DNA of 64,000 bases from Paraburkholderia metrosideri. GTDB taxonomy: Bacteria; Pseudomonadota; Gammaproteobacteria; Burkholderiales; Burkholderiaceae. Where the stretch lies: positions 124,001 through 188,000 of the forward strand of contig NZ_CAJHCP010000014.1 in assembly GCF_904848625.1 (NCBI RefSeq). The letters run 5' to 3'. How positions within the stretch are numbered: position 1 is the stretch's first letter; every line of letters begins with the position of its first letter. Shown here piece by piece: positions 30,543 to 39,534 of the stretch. The notes under the pieces were generated by a model. The model searched no databases and was not told the DNA's origin. It worked only from the letters and a program-made list of their open reading frames with translations. The position numbers and the translations under genes are program-made.

Positions 30543-32201
30543 GTGACGACCAACAACGTAGAAAAACATCGCCGGCCTCCAGTCACCGCCGCCGACCGCG
30601 CCGTGCTGCACGACGCCGACGTGCTGGTGATCGGCGGCGGACCGGCCGGTGCATGGGCGGCTATCAGTGCCGCCGCCAACGGCGCTCAGGTCGTGCTGGC
30701 GGATAAGGGTTTTTGCGGCACGTCGGGTGCGACGGCGCCTGCTGGAACTGGCGTCTGGTACGTGTCGCCGGACGACGATGCGCGAGAGCGCGCGAAAGCG
30801 AGCCGCTTCAGATTAGGCGGCGAACTCGCGGAGCAGACGTGGATGGATCGTGTGCTCGAACAGACGTGGATCAACGCGCATCAACTCGCCGAATGGGGCT
30901 ATCCGTTTCCTGTCGACGATGCCGGTGAGCAACGGCGCACGTCGTTGCAAGGCCCCGAATACATGCGGCTGATGCGCAAACGCGTCAAGCAAGCGCAAGT
31001 GCGCATACTCGATCACAGCCCGGCATTGGAACTACTGGTCGACCAGCACGGCACGGTGGCCGGCGCGGCAGGTGTCGATCGTCAGGCGGGCGATCCGTGG
31101 ACCGTGCGCGCGGGGGCAGTCGTGATCGCCACGGGCGGCTGCGCGTTTCTCAGCAATGCGCTCGGCTGCAACGTGCTGACCGGCGATGGTCAGTTGATGG
31201 CCGCCGAAGTGGGCGCGGCGCTGTCCGGCATGGAGTTTTCGAATGCGTATGGGTTGGGGCCCGCGTTTTCATCGGTGACGAAATCGCTGTTTTATAACTG
31301 GGCGACGTTCTATTACCGCGATGGTTCGGCGATTCCCGGTGCGGGGTCGTCACATGGGCGAGGCGTGATCGCGCAGACCCTGGAGATAGAGCCGGTGTTC
31401 GCGTGCCTCGATCGCGCGGACGAACAGATTCGCGGATGGATGCGTCAGGCGCAGCCGAATTTCTTTTTGCCCTTCGACCGCCTCGGCATCGATCCGTTTA
31501 CGCAGCGCTTCCCGGTCACGTTGCGTCTGGAAGGGACCGTGCGGGGAACCGGCGGTTTGCATCTGGTCGACCAGACCTGCGCCACCTCGGTGGAAGGGCT
31601 CTATGCGGCCGGCGATGCGGCCACGCGCGAATTGATCTGTGGCGGCTTTACTGGGGGCGGTAGTCACAATGCCGCGTGGGCAATGTCGTCGGGCTTCTGG
31701 GCTGGCGCGGGCGCAGCCGATTACGCGCGTTCGCAACGGCGCATCGGCCCAGGCGGCAAACGCAGGCTGTTGCGAGCTGGCGGCGCCGGACTGCGCGACG
31801 GCGGCGGGCACGCGTCTTATGACAGCAACGAAGTGATCCGCAGCGTGCAGCAGGAAGTTTTTCCGACTCAGCGCAACTGGACCCGCGATGGCGATCTGCT
31901 CGGCGATTCGCTGGTGCGGCTCGACGCGCTATGGCATCGCGTGCGAGGCGCCGCTGCGGCACGCAATGCGCTGGATGCGGTGCGCGCCAGAGAAGCCGCA
32001 GCACTGGTTGCCACGTCGCGCTGGATGTATCGCAGCGCGCAGCAACGCACGGAGACCCGCGGGATGCATCGGCGGCGAGAGCATGGAGCGCTCGATCCAT
32101 CGCAGGGACATCGCCTGTTGAGCGGCGGCCTGGACGAGGTCTGGATCGACAGACTGGCCGTGCCGCGATCCGCCCATCACGTTCAAGGAGTTACGGCATG
32201 A
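30543..32201 (+). CDS. FAD-dependent oxidoreductase of the FRD/SDH/AprA flavoprotein family
   Basis: 552 residues from a GTG at 30543, with TGGAGA before it. Dinucleotide motif GGGPAG at residues 31-36, a central VVIATGG, and LYAAGDAATRELICGGFTGGG near 365, as in fumarate reductase/succinate dehydrogenase/APS reductase flavoproteins. It overlaps the gene for a two-[4Fe-4S] ferredoxin by four bases, so flavoprotein and ferredoxin form a complex, the same subunit plan as AprBA (APS reductase). Placed inside a sulfonate transport operon, a reductive or oxidative step on sulfur or on the carbon part of a sulfonate is possible. I cannot tell from sequence which. Confidence 0.85.
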   Translation: MTTNNVEKHRRPPVTAADRAVLHDADVLVIGGGPAGAWAAISAAANGAQVVLADKGFCGTSGATAPAGTGVWYVSPDDDARERAKASRFRLGGELAEQTWMDRVLEQTWINAHQLAEWGYPFPVDDAGEQRRTSLQGPEYMRLMRKRVKQAQVRILDHSPALELLVDQHGTVAGAAGVDRQAGDPWTVRAGAVVIATGGCAFLSNALGCNVLTGDGQLMAAEVGAALSGMEFSNAYGLGPAFSSVTKSLFYNWATFYYRDGSAIPGAGSSHGRGVIAQTLEIEPVFACLDRADEQIRGWMRQAQPNFFLPFDRLGIDPFTQRFPVTLRLEGTVRGTGGLHLVDQTCATSVEGLYAAGDAATRELICGGFTGGGSHNAAWAMSSGFWAGAGAADYARSQRRIGPGGKRRLLRAGGAGLRDGGGHASYDSNEVIRSVQQEVFPTQRNWTRDGDLLGDSLVRLDALWHRVRGAAAARNALDAVRAREAAALVATSRWMYRSAQQRTETRGMHRRREHGALDPSQGHRLLSGGLDEVWIDRLAVPRSAHHVQGVTA

Positions 32202-32515
32202 TCGAAATTGTCGACGCCGCGCGCTGCACGGGCTGCAACATCTGCGTGCGGGCCTGCCCGACCAACGTGTTCGACATCGTGCCTGATAGCGCGCCACGCA
32301 TCGCGCGTCAGCATGATTGCCAGACCTGCTTCATGTGCGAGCTGTATTGTCCTGAAGACGCGCTGTTCGTTGCACCGAACGTCGAACCGGCGCAAGCCGG
32401 CGCGCTGGACGATGCAGCATTTGGACAGTACCGGCAGACCGTCGGCTGGGGCCGCGCAAGACAACCGACCGCCAGTCTGGATGCGAGCTACGAATTACTG
32501 GCTCGCGCGCACTGA
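32198..32515 (+). CDS. Ferredoxin-like protein with two [4Fe-4S] clusters
   Basis: 105 residues. Two full cluster motifs: C10-x2-C13-x2-C16-x3-C20 (CTGCNICVRACP) and C41-x2-C44-x2-C47-x3-C51 (CQTCFMCELYCP). The ATG overlaps the flavoprotein stop (ATGA) and CAAGGAG lies upstream, so the pair is coupled. It should carry electrons to or from the FAD of its partner. The ~50-residue C-terminal tail after the clusters is a possible docking part. Confidence 0.9.
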   Translation: MIEIVDAARCTGCNICVRACPTNVFDIVPDSAPRIARQHDCQTCFMCELYCPEDALFVAPNVEPAQAGALDDAAFGQYRQTVGWGRARQPTASLDASYELLARAH

Positions 32516-32518
32516 GGC

Positions 32519-32552
32519 GCCGGGGTTGGCGGCGAAGCCGTTTCGCCCCGGC
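32519..32552. terminator. Hairpin between convergent ferredoxin and monooxygenase genes
   Basis: GCCGGGG (32519-32525) pairs with CCCCGGC (32546-32552). It lies between converging transcripts and could act in both directions; no T-run. Confidence 0.5.
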
Positions 32553-32560
32553 AGCACTTG

Positions 32561-33922
32561 TTAGCGAGCCAACACCGCGTTATTTTCCGCCAACACATGG
32601 CGGTTCACCGGCCGTGGCAGTCCGAGATTGTCACGCAGCGTGGTGCCCTCGTATTCGGTACGGAACAGACCGCGCCGCTGCAATTCCGGCACGACCTGAT
32701 CGGCGAATTCGGTCAGTCCGCCAGGCAGCCACGGCGACATGATGTTGAAGCCGTCGGCGCCGTCTTCTTCGAACCATTGCTGCAACTGGTCCGCAATGCT
32801 CTGCGGCGTGCCGACCACCTGAAGATGGCCGCGCGCACCCGCAATGCGTAGATACAGGTCACGTATGGTCAGATTCTCGCGGCGTGCCAGATCGAGCAAC
32901 AGGCGTTGCCGGCTTTTGCCGCCGTTGGTTTCGGGGAGTTCGGGAAACGGTCCGTCGACAGGGTAGTCCGACAGGTCGACGCCGCCCGACATGTTGGACA
33001 GCAGAGACAAGCCGACTGTCGGGTGAATCAGGTTCTGCAATACGTCGAATTTCTCGCGTGCTTCTTCGTCGGTCCGGCCGATCACCGGGAAGATACCCGG
33101 CATGATTTTCAGGTGGTCCGGCTTGCGTCCATATCGTGCGAGCCTGCCCTTGATGTCGCGATAGAAGATCTGCGCTTCTTCGAGCGTTTGATGCGCGACG
33201 AAAATGACTTCGGCGGTTTGCGCGGCGAGTTCCTTGCCGGCTTCTGATGCGCCGGCCTGCACGACAACCGGCCATCCTTGCGGCGACCGCGCCACGTTCA
33301 GCGGACCGCGCACGTTGAAATGCGTGCCGCGATGGTTGAGCACATGCAGCTTGTCCTGATCGAAATACACGCCACTTTCCTTGTCGCGAATGAAAGCGTC
33401 GTCTTCCCAACTGTCCCACAGACCCGCGACCACGTCATAGAATTCGCGCGCGCGTTCATAGCGTACCGCGTGGTCCGGGTGTTGTTCGAAATTGAAGTTC
33501 AGGGCTTCGGATTCGGTGCTCGACGTGACCAGGTTCCAGCCCGAACGACCGCCGCTCAAATGATCGAGCGACGCAAACTTGCGCGCCAGGTTATACGGCT
33601 CGTTGAACGTGGTCGAGACCGTGGCAATCAGGCCGATATTGCGCGTGACCACGGAAAGCGCGGACAACAGCGTCAGCGGTTCGAAGTGATCGGCGCGTGC
33701 GGTGCGTGACAAGGAGGCGAGGTTGGTATCGCGAACGCTGACGCTGTCAGCGAAAAAGATGGCGTCGAATTTCGCGCGCTCCGCAATCTGCGCCAGTTCG
33801 GCATAGTGCTGGAAATCGAGTCCGCCGCCCGCATGCGCGCCGGGATGCCGCCATGCGGCGATGTGGTGGCCGGTTTCCATCAGGAACGCGCCCAGTCTGA
33901 TCTGCCGTTTGCTCTCGCTCAT
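32561..33922 (-). CDS. DszA/NtaA/SnaA-type flavin-dependent monooxygenase (LLM class)
   Basis: 453 residues from ATG 33922; the TTG 15 bases upstream contains the GGAGC ribosome site and is not the start. Luciferase-like TIM-barrel features: LGAFLMETGHHIAAWRHP, FDAIFFADSVSV, NEPYNLARKFASLDHLSGGRSGWNLVTS, SPQGWPVVVQAGASEAGKELAA, LLLDLARRENLTIRDLYLRIAGARG. Members take FMNH2 from a reductase and cleave C-S or C-N bonds (DszA sulfone, NtaA nitrilotriacetate). It is the last gene of the minus-strand transporter operon, so it probably desulfurises the imported compound. No FMN reductase gene is visible here. Confidence 0.9.
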   Translation of the reverse strand: MSESKRQIRLGAFLMETGHHIAAWRHPGAHAGGGLDFQHYAELAQIAERAKFDAIFFADSVSVRDTNLASLSRTARADHFEPLTLLSALSVVTRNIGLIATVSTTFNEPYNLARKFASLDHLSGGRSGWNLVTSSTESEALNFNFEQHPDHAVRYERAREFYDVVAGLWDSWEDDAFIRDKESGVYFDQDKLHVLNHRGTHFNVRGPLNVARSPQGWPVVVQAGASEAGKELAAQTAEVIFVAHQTLEEAQIFYRDIKGRLARYGRKPDHLKIMPGIFPVIGRTDEEAREKFDVLQNLIHPTVGLSLLSNMSGGVDLSDYPVDGPFPELPETNGGKSRQRLLLDLARRENLTIRDLYLRIAGARGHLQVVGTPQSIADQLQQWFEEDGADGFNIMSPWLPGGLTEFADQVVPELQRRGLFRTEYEGTTLRDNLGLPRPVNRHVLAENNAVLAR

Positions 33923-33978
33923 CGTTTGCTCCGTCAAATACCGCTGTTTTTAGCTGTTTTTTTGCTGTGTGCCGCGCG

Positions 33979-34863
33979 TCACCACGCGAGGCGCCATTCC
34001 GTGATCGGTGGATTCACGGCGGTAGATGGCGATCTCAGGCCGTCGTTGCGGTCGTATGGTTTGCCACCGCGGCTACCGGGGCTACCGGCGTCGCCGCCCG
34101 TATCGCCAAAATCGGCGACGATTTCGTCACGCAAGCGGATGAAGCGCGGATCACTACGCTCGCGCGGCCTGGGCAGCGCGATATCGACAATCCGCTTGAT
34201 GCGGCCTGGGCGCGGCGCCATCGTCACGACCCGGTCGCCGAGATACACGGCTTCGTCCACGTCGTGCGTGACGAGGATCATCGTGATGCGTTCCTGCTGC
34301 CAGATACGTTGCAATTCGTTTTGCAGACGCCCGCGCGTGAGCGCGTCGAGTGCGCCGAACGGCTCGTCGAGCAGCAGCACGCGCGGCCGGTTGACGAGTC
34401 CGCGTGCAATCGCCACGCGTTGCGCCATGCCACCCGACAATTGATTCGGATACGCGTTTTCAAAGCCCTTCAGACCGACGAGCGCGATGTGTTCAGCCAC
34501 CGCATCGCGCTTCTGCCGCGCCGATAGCGGCGCATTGCGCAGTGCGGCCTGAATGTTTTGCGACGCGGTCAGCCACGGGAACAGCCGGTGGTCCTGAAAC
34601 ACGATTCCCCGTTCCAGCGAGGTATCGCGCACCCGTTCGCCGCCGACCAGAATCTCGCCGCTGTAATCGGTATCGAGTCCGGCAATCAGACGCAGCAGCG
34701 TCGACTTGCCACAGCCGCTCGACCCGAGCACGCTGATGAACTCGCCGGGGCGTACGTGCAGGCTGACGTCGTCGAGCACATCCAGCGTGGTGCCATGCTG
34801 CACGTAGCGCTTTCGCACGTGACGAACGTCGAGTCCTTCCAGTCCTGAGGCGACAGTGGTCAT
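33979..34863 (-). CDS. Sulfonate-type ABC transporter ATPase
   Basis: 294 residues from ATG 34863. Walker A LGSSGCGKST at 46-55, signature LSGGMAQRVAIARGL, Walker B VLLLDEPFGALD, switch His LVTHDVDEA. SsuB/NrtD subgroup. Within the minus-strand operon it follows two different permease genes, so one ATPase probably serves a heterodimeric channel. The C-terminal ~40 residues past IVADFGDTG are Gly/Arg-rich and atypical; function of this tail unknown. Confidence 0.9.
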   Translation of the reverse strand: MTTVASGLEGLDVRHVRKRYVQHGTTLDVLDDVSLHVRPGEFISVLGSSGCGKSTLLRLIAGLDTDYSGEILVGGERVRDTSLERGIVFQDHRLFPWLTASQNIQAALRNAPLSARQKRDAVAEHIALVGLKGFENAYPNQLSGGMAQRVAIARGLVNRPRVLLLDEPFGALDALTRGRLQNELQRIWQQERITMILVTHDVDEAVYLGDRVVTMAPRPGRIKRIVDIALPRPRERSDPRFIRLRDEIVADFGDTGGDAGSPGSRGGKPYDRNDGLRSPSTAVNPPITEWRLAW

Positions 34864-34914
34864 GGGAACGGTCCTGTATGAATTAGCGCGCACGTGAGAT
34901 AGCCTGCACGTGCA

Positions 34915-35823
34915 TCACGATGCGCCCAATGTGGTGGCAGCCTGCGACGGACGCACGGTGCGCCGTGCAAAAATCGCCCGTTCGACGGCGCGGGCCAGCG
35001 CGTTCAGTGCCCAGCCGGTCAAGCCGACGACGATGATGCCGAGCAGCACCAGATCCATCCTGAACTGCTCGCTGCCGTCAATCAGCAGATTGCCGATGCC
35101 GCTGCCGGAGACCAGCAGGTACTCGGCGCCGAGCGTCGCGAGCCACGAATAGATCAACGCGAGATAGATGCCGGTGAAAATCGACGGCAGCGCTGCGGGA
35201 AGAATCACGTGAGCGATCAGTTGCAGACGCGAATAGCGGAATGCGCGGGCCACTTCGATATAGCTGCGCGGCACCGCGTGAATGCCGTCGCAGGTGTGCG
35301 CGGTGACGGGCAGCAACGCGGCCAGCGACAGGAAGACGACTTTGGCTACGTCGCCCAGACCGAACCACACCGAAATCAACGGAATCCACGCGAATAGCGA
35401 GATCTGTTTGAACGTGTCGAAACTCGGGCCGACCATCCGGCGTGCGATCCGCGAAAAGCCCAGCAGGCTGCCGAGCAGCAGTCCGCCCACGGTGCCGATC
35501 ACGAACCCGCAACCCTCGCGTGCCAGCGATGCGGACAGTGCGCGCAGCAACGCACCGCTCCCGAGTTGTTGCAAGCCCGCATGCAGAACCGCCAGCGGGC
35601 TCACCAGCAGGCCGCTTTTAACAAGGTGAAGCGCAGATATCGCCGACCACAACGCGACCGCGATAGCGGGTAATACGAGGCCGCGCCATGCGGCGCCGCG
35701 TCGATTGACGGAGGCGGGTTTCTTTTCGCGCTTGGCAGGCAACGCACAATCGCAGGGTGGAGGCCCTTTTCGCTGGGTCGCGCGAGCGCTGGCCCCGGCG
35801 TTGAAGATCGATCGAAAGCGCAT
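34915..35823 (-). CDS. Sulfonate-type ABC transporter permease (second of two)
   Basis: 302 residues from ATG 35823; the open frame continues upstream but that part is the shadow of the other permease gene. A ~40-residue basic N-terminal part precedes the first membrane helix, longer than usual. Six helices and the coupling loop SYIEVARAFRYSRLQLIAHV follow. About 28% of positions look shared with the neighbouring permease by eye, so it is a diverged partner rather than a recent copy. Confidence 0.88.
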   Translation of the reverse strand: MRFRSIFNAGASARATQRKGPPPCDCALPAKREKKPASVNRRGAAWRGLVLPAIAVALWSAISALHLVKSGLLVSPLAVLHAGLQQLGSGALLRALSASLAREGCGFVIGTVGGLLLGSLLGFSRIARRMVGPSFDTFKQISLFAWIPLISVWFGLGDVAKVVFLSLAALLPVTAHTCDGIHAVPRSYIEVARAFRYSRLQLIAHVILPAALPSIFTGIYLALIYSWLATLGAEYLLVSGSGIGNLLIDGSEQFRMDLVLLGIIVVGLTGWALNALARAVERAIFARRTVRPSQAATTLGAS

Positions 35824-35849
35824 GTGAGTTCCTTTGCAGTGGGTCGGTT

Positions 35850-36701
35850 TCAGTCGCGAAACGCCGACGGCTGGCCGCGCCGCAGACGCGCTTCGAGCGC
35901 TTCGAGCAGACGGTTCACGACAAACCCGATCGCGCCGACCACGACGACCGATGCCATCACCAGATCGAGCTGGAACAGTTGCCGCCCATAAACGATCAGA
36001 TAGCCGAGACCTTCGGACGAAGCGACCAGTTCGACCACCACCAGCGCGAGCCACGCCTTCGTAAAGGCCAGCCTTACGCCTGTTGCCAGCGTCGGCACGG
36101 CAGCGGGCAGCACGACATGGACGATTCGCTGCCAACGGCTATAGCCATAACCGCGCGCCACTTCGTCGAGGCTCGGCGGCGACTGGCGGAAGCCCTGCAA
36201 CGTGCTGAGCGTGACCGGCACCAGCGCGGCGTGCGCGATCAGGATGTATTTGAGCGGCTCGCCCACGCCGACCAGCAGCAATAGAAACGGCAGCCAGCCC
36301 AGCACGGGAATCTGCACGAGCGCGTTAAAGCCAGGCAGCACATACGCTTCGAACGTACGGGACAGGCCGAGCGCCGCGCCGATCACGAAGCCGAGTAGCG
36401 TGCCGATGGCGAAGCCGAGCATCACGCGCTGCAGGCTGATCAGCGTGTGACTCGCCAGGTCGCCGCTGCGCGCGAGGTCCACGAACGTTTCATAAACGCG
36501 CGATGGCGGCGGCAGAATCTGCGGCGCGATCCAGCCTCGGTCGCAGCCGATCGTCCACAGCGCAAACAGCGTCGCAGGCAGCAGCCACGGTGCGAGTTGC
36601 CATGAGATTCTGCGCAGCCACTTGCGGGCGCGTGGCTCGTGACGCTGAGCGCCGCGCGCATCGCCATTCGCGGTGGGAAGTGGGATCGCCGTTTCGCTCA
36701 T
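35850..36701 (-). CDS. Sulfonate-type ABC transporter permease (first of two)
   Basis: 283 residues; cytoplasmic basic N-terminus (residues 1-34), six membrane helices, coupling loop SLDEVARGYGYSRWQRIVHVVLPAAVP. It follows the binding-protein gene and precedes a second, different permease gene by 26 bases. Two distinct permeases with one ATPase point to a heterodimeric importer, unlike the homodimeric SsuC/TauC type. Tandem heptamer repeats (36711-36736) fill the space just before its start. Confidence 0.9.
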   Translation of the reverse strand: MSETAIPLPTANGDARGAQRHEPRARKWLRRISWQLAPWLLPATLFALWTIGCDRGWIAPQILPPPSRVYETFVDLARSGDLASHTLISLQRVMLGFAIGTLLGFVIGAALGLSRTFEAYVLPGFNALVQIPVLGWLPFLLLLVGVGEPLKYILIAHAALVPVTLSTLQGFRQSPPSLDEVARGYGYSRWQRIVHVVLPAAVPTLATGVRLAFTKAWLALVVVELVASSEGLGYLIVYGRQLFQLDLVMASVVVVGAIGFVVNRLLEALEARLRRGQPSAFRD

Positions 36702-36710
36702 CGTCTCGGT

Positions 36711-36736
36711 CCGTGTTCCGTGTTCCGTGTTCCGTT
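36711..36736. repeat. Tandem CCGTGTT heptamer repeats before a permease gene
   Basis: CCGTGTT at 36711-36717, 36718-36724 and 36725-36731, then a partial copy CCGTT. They fill almost the whole space between the binding-protein stop and the permease start; on the minus strand each unit reads AACACGG. Copy-number change here would alter the spacing between the two genes. Confidence 0.75.
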
Positions 36737-37802
36737 AGCTCGCCGGCTTACCGGCCGCGTCATAGCGAGTCCAGTAGTGGTCGAGATTTTGCGCATGCAG
36801 CGCGTTGTCGAGATAGCGCGGTTCGAACCAGCTGTCGACGTCGACCGGCTGGCGGATCAGTTTCAGCTTCAGCGCATCTTGCGCGACCGACTTGTAGCGC
36901 GCGACGATAAACGGGTCGATCAGCGGCGAATTGCGGCCTTTCAGCGGCTGGTTCGCGAACTCTGCCTGCCATTCGGCGACACTCACGCCGCTTTGCGCCC
37001 ACAGCTTGAAGAGCGCATCGCGATTCGCCTCGTCGGACGACCACTGCGAGCCTTTGACGAACGCGTTGACCACACGCTGCACGATGTCGGGATGAGCGTG
37101 ATCGAAGTCGTCCGTGACGAGCAGATGCGATTGACGCGTGAATTGCGGGCCATCGTTCTGCGACTCGTAGATGATCTTCGCGAGACCCTGATCGCGCAGC
37201 CTGTACAGGTGATAGTCGTTAGTGGACGCGTCGATTCCTTTCGACGCCAGCGCCGCCAGCGAACTCGCCGCGTCGAGATTGATCACATGCAGATCGCGCT
37301 CGTCGAGCTGGTTCGCCGCGAGTGCGTTGTCGACCACCAGTTGCAGGTTGGTGCCGCGAAAGATCCCGACGCGACGACCTTTCAGATCTTTGACCGTATG
37401 AATGTCGGAGTCGGGCGGCACCGCGATCTTGATGCCCGCGCGAACGCCGGATTCCAGCAGGATGTGCGTCTTCAGACCATTGGCGCGTGCGAGTACCGAA
37501 GGCAAATCGCCCTGAAACGCGAAGTCGAGCGACTTGTCCGCAATCGCTTCGTTCACGGCGGGACCCGCGCCTTTAAAGAAAAGCCATTGGACCTTGATGC
37601 CGTCGGCAGCGAATTCCTTTTCGAGCCGTTGCTGCAATTGCACTGTCGCGGCGGGTGAGCCGCCAAACGTCGGGGGATCCCCCGTGCCCTGTTGAGCGAC
37701 ACCAATACGAATCACAGTCGGTTTGTCGGCGTGCGCGTCAAGCGCTGCGGTCGCCAACGCGGCGATCACCGCCAGAGATTTCAGTAGCTTGAAATAGCGC
37801 AT
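36735..37802 (-). CDS. Sulfonate-type ABC transporter periplasmic binding protein
   Basis: 355 residues. Signal peptide MRYFKLLKSLAVIAALATAALDAHA with likely cleavage after AHA. Mature features: IRIGVAQQGTGDPPTFGGSP, FAFQGDLPSVLARANGLKTHILLESGVRAGI, LKGRRVGIFRGTNLQLVVDNALAANQL. SsuA-like periplasmic binding protein, probably for a sulfonate or related organosulfur anion. It starts the transport part of a minus-strand run that continues through two permeases, ATPase and monooxygenase; groEL lies 78 bases upstream. Confidence 0.88.
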   Translation of the reverse strand: MRYFKLLKSLAVIAALATAALDAHADKPTVIRIGVAQQGTGDPPTFGGSPAATVQLQQRLEKEFAADGIKVQWLFFKGAGPAVNEAIADKSLDFAFQGDLPSVLARANGLKTHILLESGVRAGIKIAVPPDSDIHTVKDLKGRRVGIFRGTNLQLVVDNALAANQLDERDLHVINLDAASSLAALASKGIDASTNDYHLYRLRDQGLAKIIYESQNDGPQFTRQSHLLVTDDFDHAHPDIVQRVVNAFVKGSQWSSDEANRDALFKLWAQSGVSVAEWQAEFANQPLKGRNSPLIDPFIVARYKSVAQDALKLKLIRQPVDVDSWFEPRYLDNALHAQNLDHYWTRYDAAGKPAS

Positions 37803-37826
37803 GGTTCCGTTGAGGACGAGGTCGAT

Positions 37827-37865
37827 CGGCGCATTCAGGCACGCGTTGCGATGCCGAATGCGCCG
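37827..37865 (-). terminator. Inverted repeat between groEL and the transporter genes
   Basis: CGGCGCATTC (37827-37836) and GAATGCGCCG (37856-37865), extended inside by GGC/GCC. No T-run follows on the minus strand. It could weaken readthrough from groESL into the sulfonate operon, or stabilise the groEL 3' end. Confidence 0.5.
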
Positions 37866-37880
37866 GTGAGGACGTGAAGA

Positions 37881-39521
37881 TCAGAAGTCGAAACCAGCAC
37901 CCGGCGCACCCGGTCCGCCCGCAGGCGATGCCGGAGCCGCATCTTTCGGTGCTTCGTGCACGGTGGCGTCGGTCGTGAGGAGCAGCGACGCAACGGAGGC
38001 CGCGTTCTGCAACGCCGTGCGCGTGACCTTGGTCGGATCGAGCACGCCCGATTCGACCAGATCGCCGTATTCGCCGGTCTGCGCGTTGTAGCCGAAGTTG
38101 CCGCTGCCTTGCGCGACCTTCGCGACCACCACGCTCGCTTCTTCGCCTGCATTCGTCACGATCTGACGCAACGGCTCTTCAAGCGCGCGCAGCACGATCC
38201 GGATACCGGCGTCCTGATCCGCATTCGCACCCTTGAGTCCGCTAATTGCCTGTCGCACGCGGATCAGAGCTACGCCGCCGCCCGGCACGATGCCTTCTTC
38301 AACGGCCGCGCGCGTGGCGTGCAGTGCGTCGTCGACGCGATCTTTCTTTTCCTTGACTTCGATTTCGGTCGCGCCGCCGACCTTGATCACGGCTACGCCG
38401 CCAGCCAGTTTTGCGACGCGTTCCTGCAATTTTTCGCGATCGTAGTCCGAGCTGGCTTCTTCGATCTGCGCGCGAATCTGCTTCACGCGTGCTTCGATGT
38501 TCACGCGCTCGCCTGCGCCGTCGATCACGGTCGTGTTTTCCTTGCCGACCTCAATGCGCTTGGCCTGGCCCAACTCGGCGAGCGTCGCTTTTTCCAGCGA
38601 CAAGCCGGTTTCTTCCGCGATCACCTGGCCGCCGGTGAGGATCGCGATATCTTCGAGCAGTGCCTTGCGGCGGTCGCCGAAACCCGGTGCCTTGACCGCA
38701 ACCGTCTTGAGAATGCCGCGAATGTTGTTGACCACCAGCGTCGCGAGCGCTTCGCCTTCGACATCTTCCGCGATGATCAGCAGCGGGCGGCCCGCTTTGG
38801 CGACCTGTTCGAGAACCGGCAGAAGATCGCGGATGTTCGAGACTTTCTTGTCGTGCAACAGCACGTAGGGATTGTCCAGAATCGCAACCTGCTTGTCCTG
38901 ATCGTTGATGAAATACGGCGACAGGTAGCCACGATCGAATTGCAGTCCTTCGACCACATCGAGTTCGTCGTCGAGCGACTTGCCATCTTCAACGGTGATC
39001 ACCCCTTCCTTGCCGACGCGGTCGATCGCCTCGGCAATTCGCTGGCCGATCGATTCTTCGCCGTTCGCGGAAATGGTCGCAACCTGCGCAATTTCCTTAC
39101 TGGTCGTGGTCGGCTTGCTGATTTTCTTGAGTTCGCCGATGGCTGCGACGACGGCCTTGTCGATGCCGCGTTTCAGGTCGAGCGGATTCAGACCGGCGGC
39201 GACGTACTTTTGTCCCTCGCGCACGATGGCCTGCGCCAGCACCGTCGCGGTCGTCGTGCCGTCACCCGCTGCGTCGCTGGTGCGCGATGCGACTTCCTTC
39301 ACCAGTTGCGCGCCGATGTTCTGCACGCGGTCCTGCAATTCGATTTCCTTTGCAACCGACACACCGTCCTTGGTCACGACGGGGGAGCCGAACGAGCGTT
39401 CCAGCACCACATTGCGACCCTTCGGACCGAGCGTCACCTTGACGGCGTTCGCGAGAATATTCACGCCTTCGACAAGTTTCGAGCGCGCGACATCGCTAAA
39501 AATGATTTCTTTTGCGGCCAT
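37881..39521 (-). CDS. groL: Chaperonin GroEL (additional copy, no GGM tail)
   Basis: 546 residues from ATG 39521. Complete chaperonin: MAAKEIIFSD, ATP site TLGPKGRNVVLE, DGTTTATVLAQ, NPLDLKRGID, GGVAVIKVGGATE, GIVPGGGVALIR. It folds other proteins in the cytoplasm in a double ring with GroES. The C-terminus ends in PASPAGGPGAPGAGFDF instead of the GGM repeats of the main housekeeping GroEL, which marks it as a paralog. Betaproteobacteria often carry extra groESL pairs. A CIRCE element precedes groES; sulfonate transport genes follow. Confidence 0.96.
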   Translation of the reverse strand: MAAKEIIFSDVARSKLVEGVNILANAVKVTLGPKGRNVVLERSFGSPVVTKDGVSVAKEIELQDRVQNIGAQLVKEVASRTSDAAGDGTTTATVLAQAIVREGQKYVAAGLNPLDLKRGIDKAVVAAIGELKKISKPTTTSKEIAQVATISANGEESIGQRIAEAIDRVGKEGVITVEDGKSLDDELDVVEGLQFDRGYLSPYFINDQDKQVAILDNPYVLLHDKKVSNIRDLLPVLEQVAKAGRPLLIIAEDVEGEALATLVVNNIRGILKTVAVKAPGFGDRRKALLEDIAILTGGQVIAEETGLSLEKATLAELGQAKRIEVGKENTTVIDGAGERVNIEARVKQIRAQIEEASSDYDREKLQERVAKLAGGVAVIKVGGATEIEVKEKKDRVDDALHATRAAVEEGIVPGGGVALIRVRQAISGLKGANADQDAGIRIVLRALEEPLRQIVTNAGEEASVVVAKVAQGSGNFGYNAQTGEYGDLVESGVLDPTKVTRTALQNAASVASLLLTTDATVHEAPKDAAPASPAGGPGAPGAGFDF

Positions 39522-39534
39522 GTCTGGAATTCCT

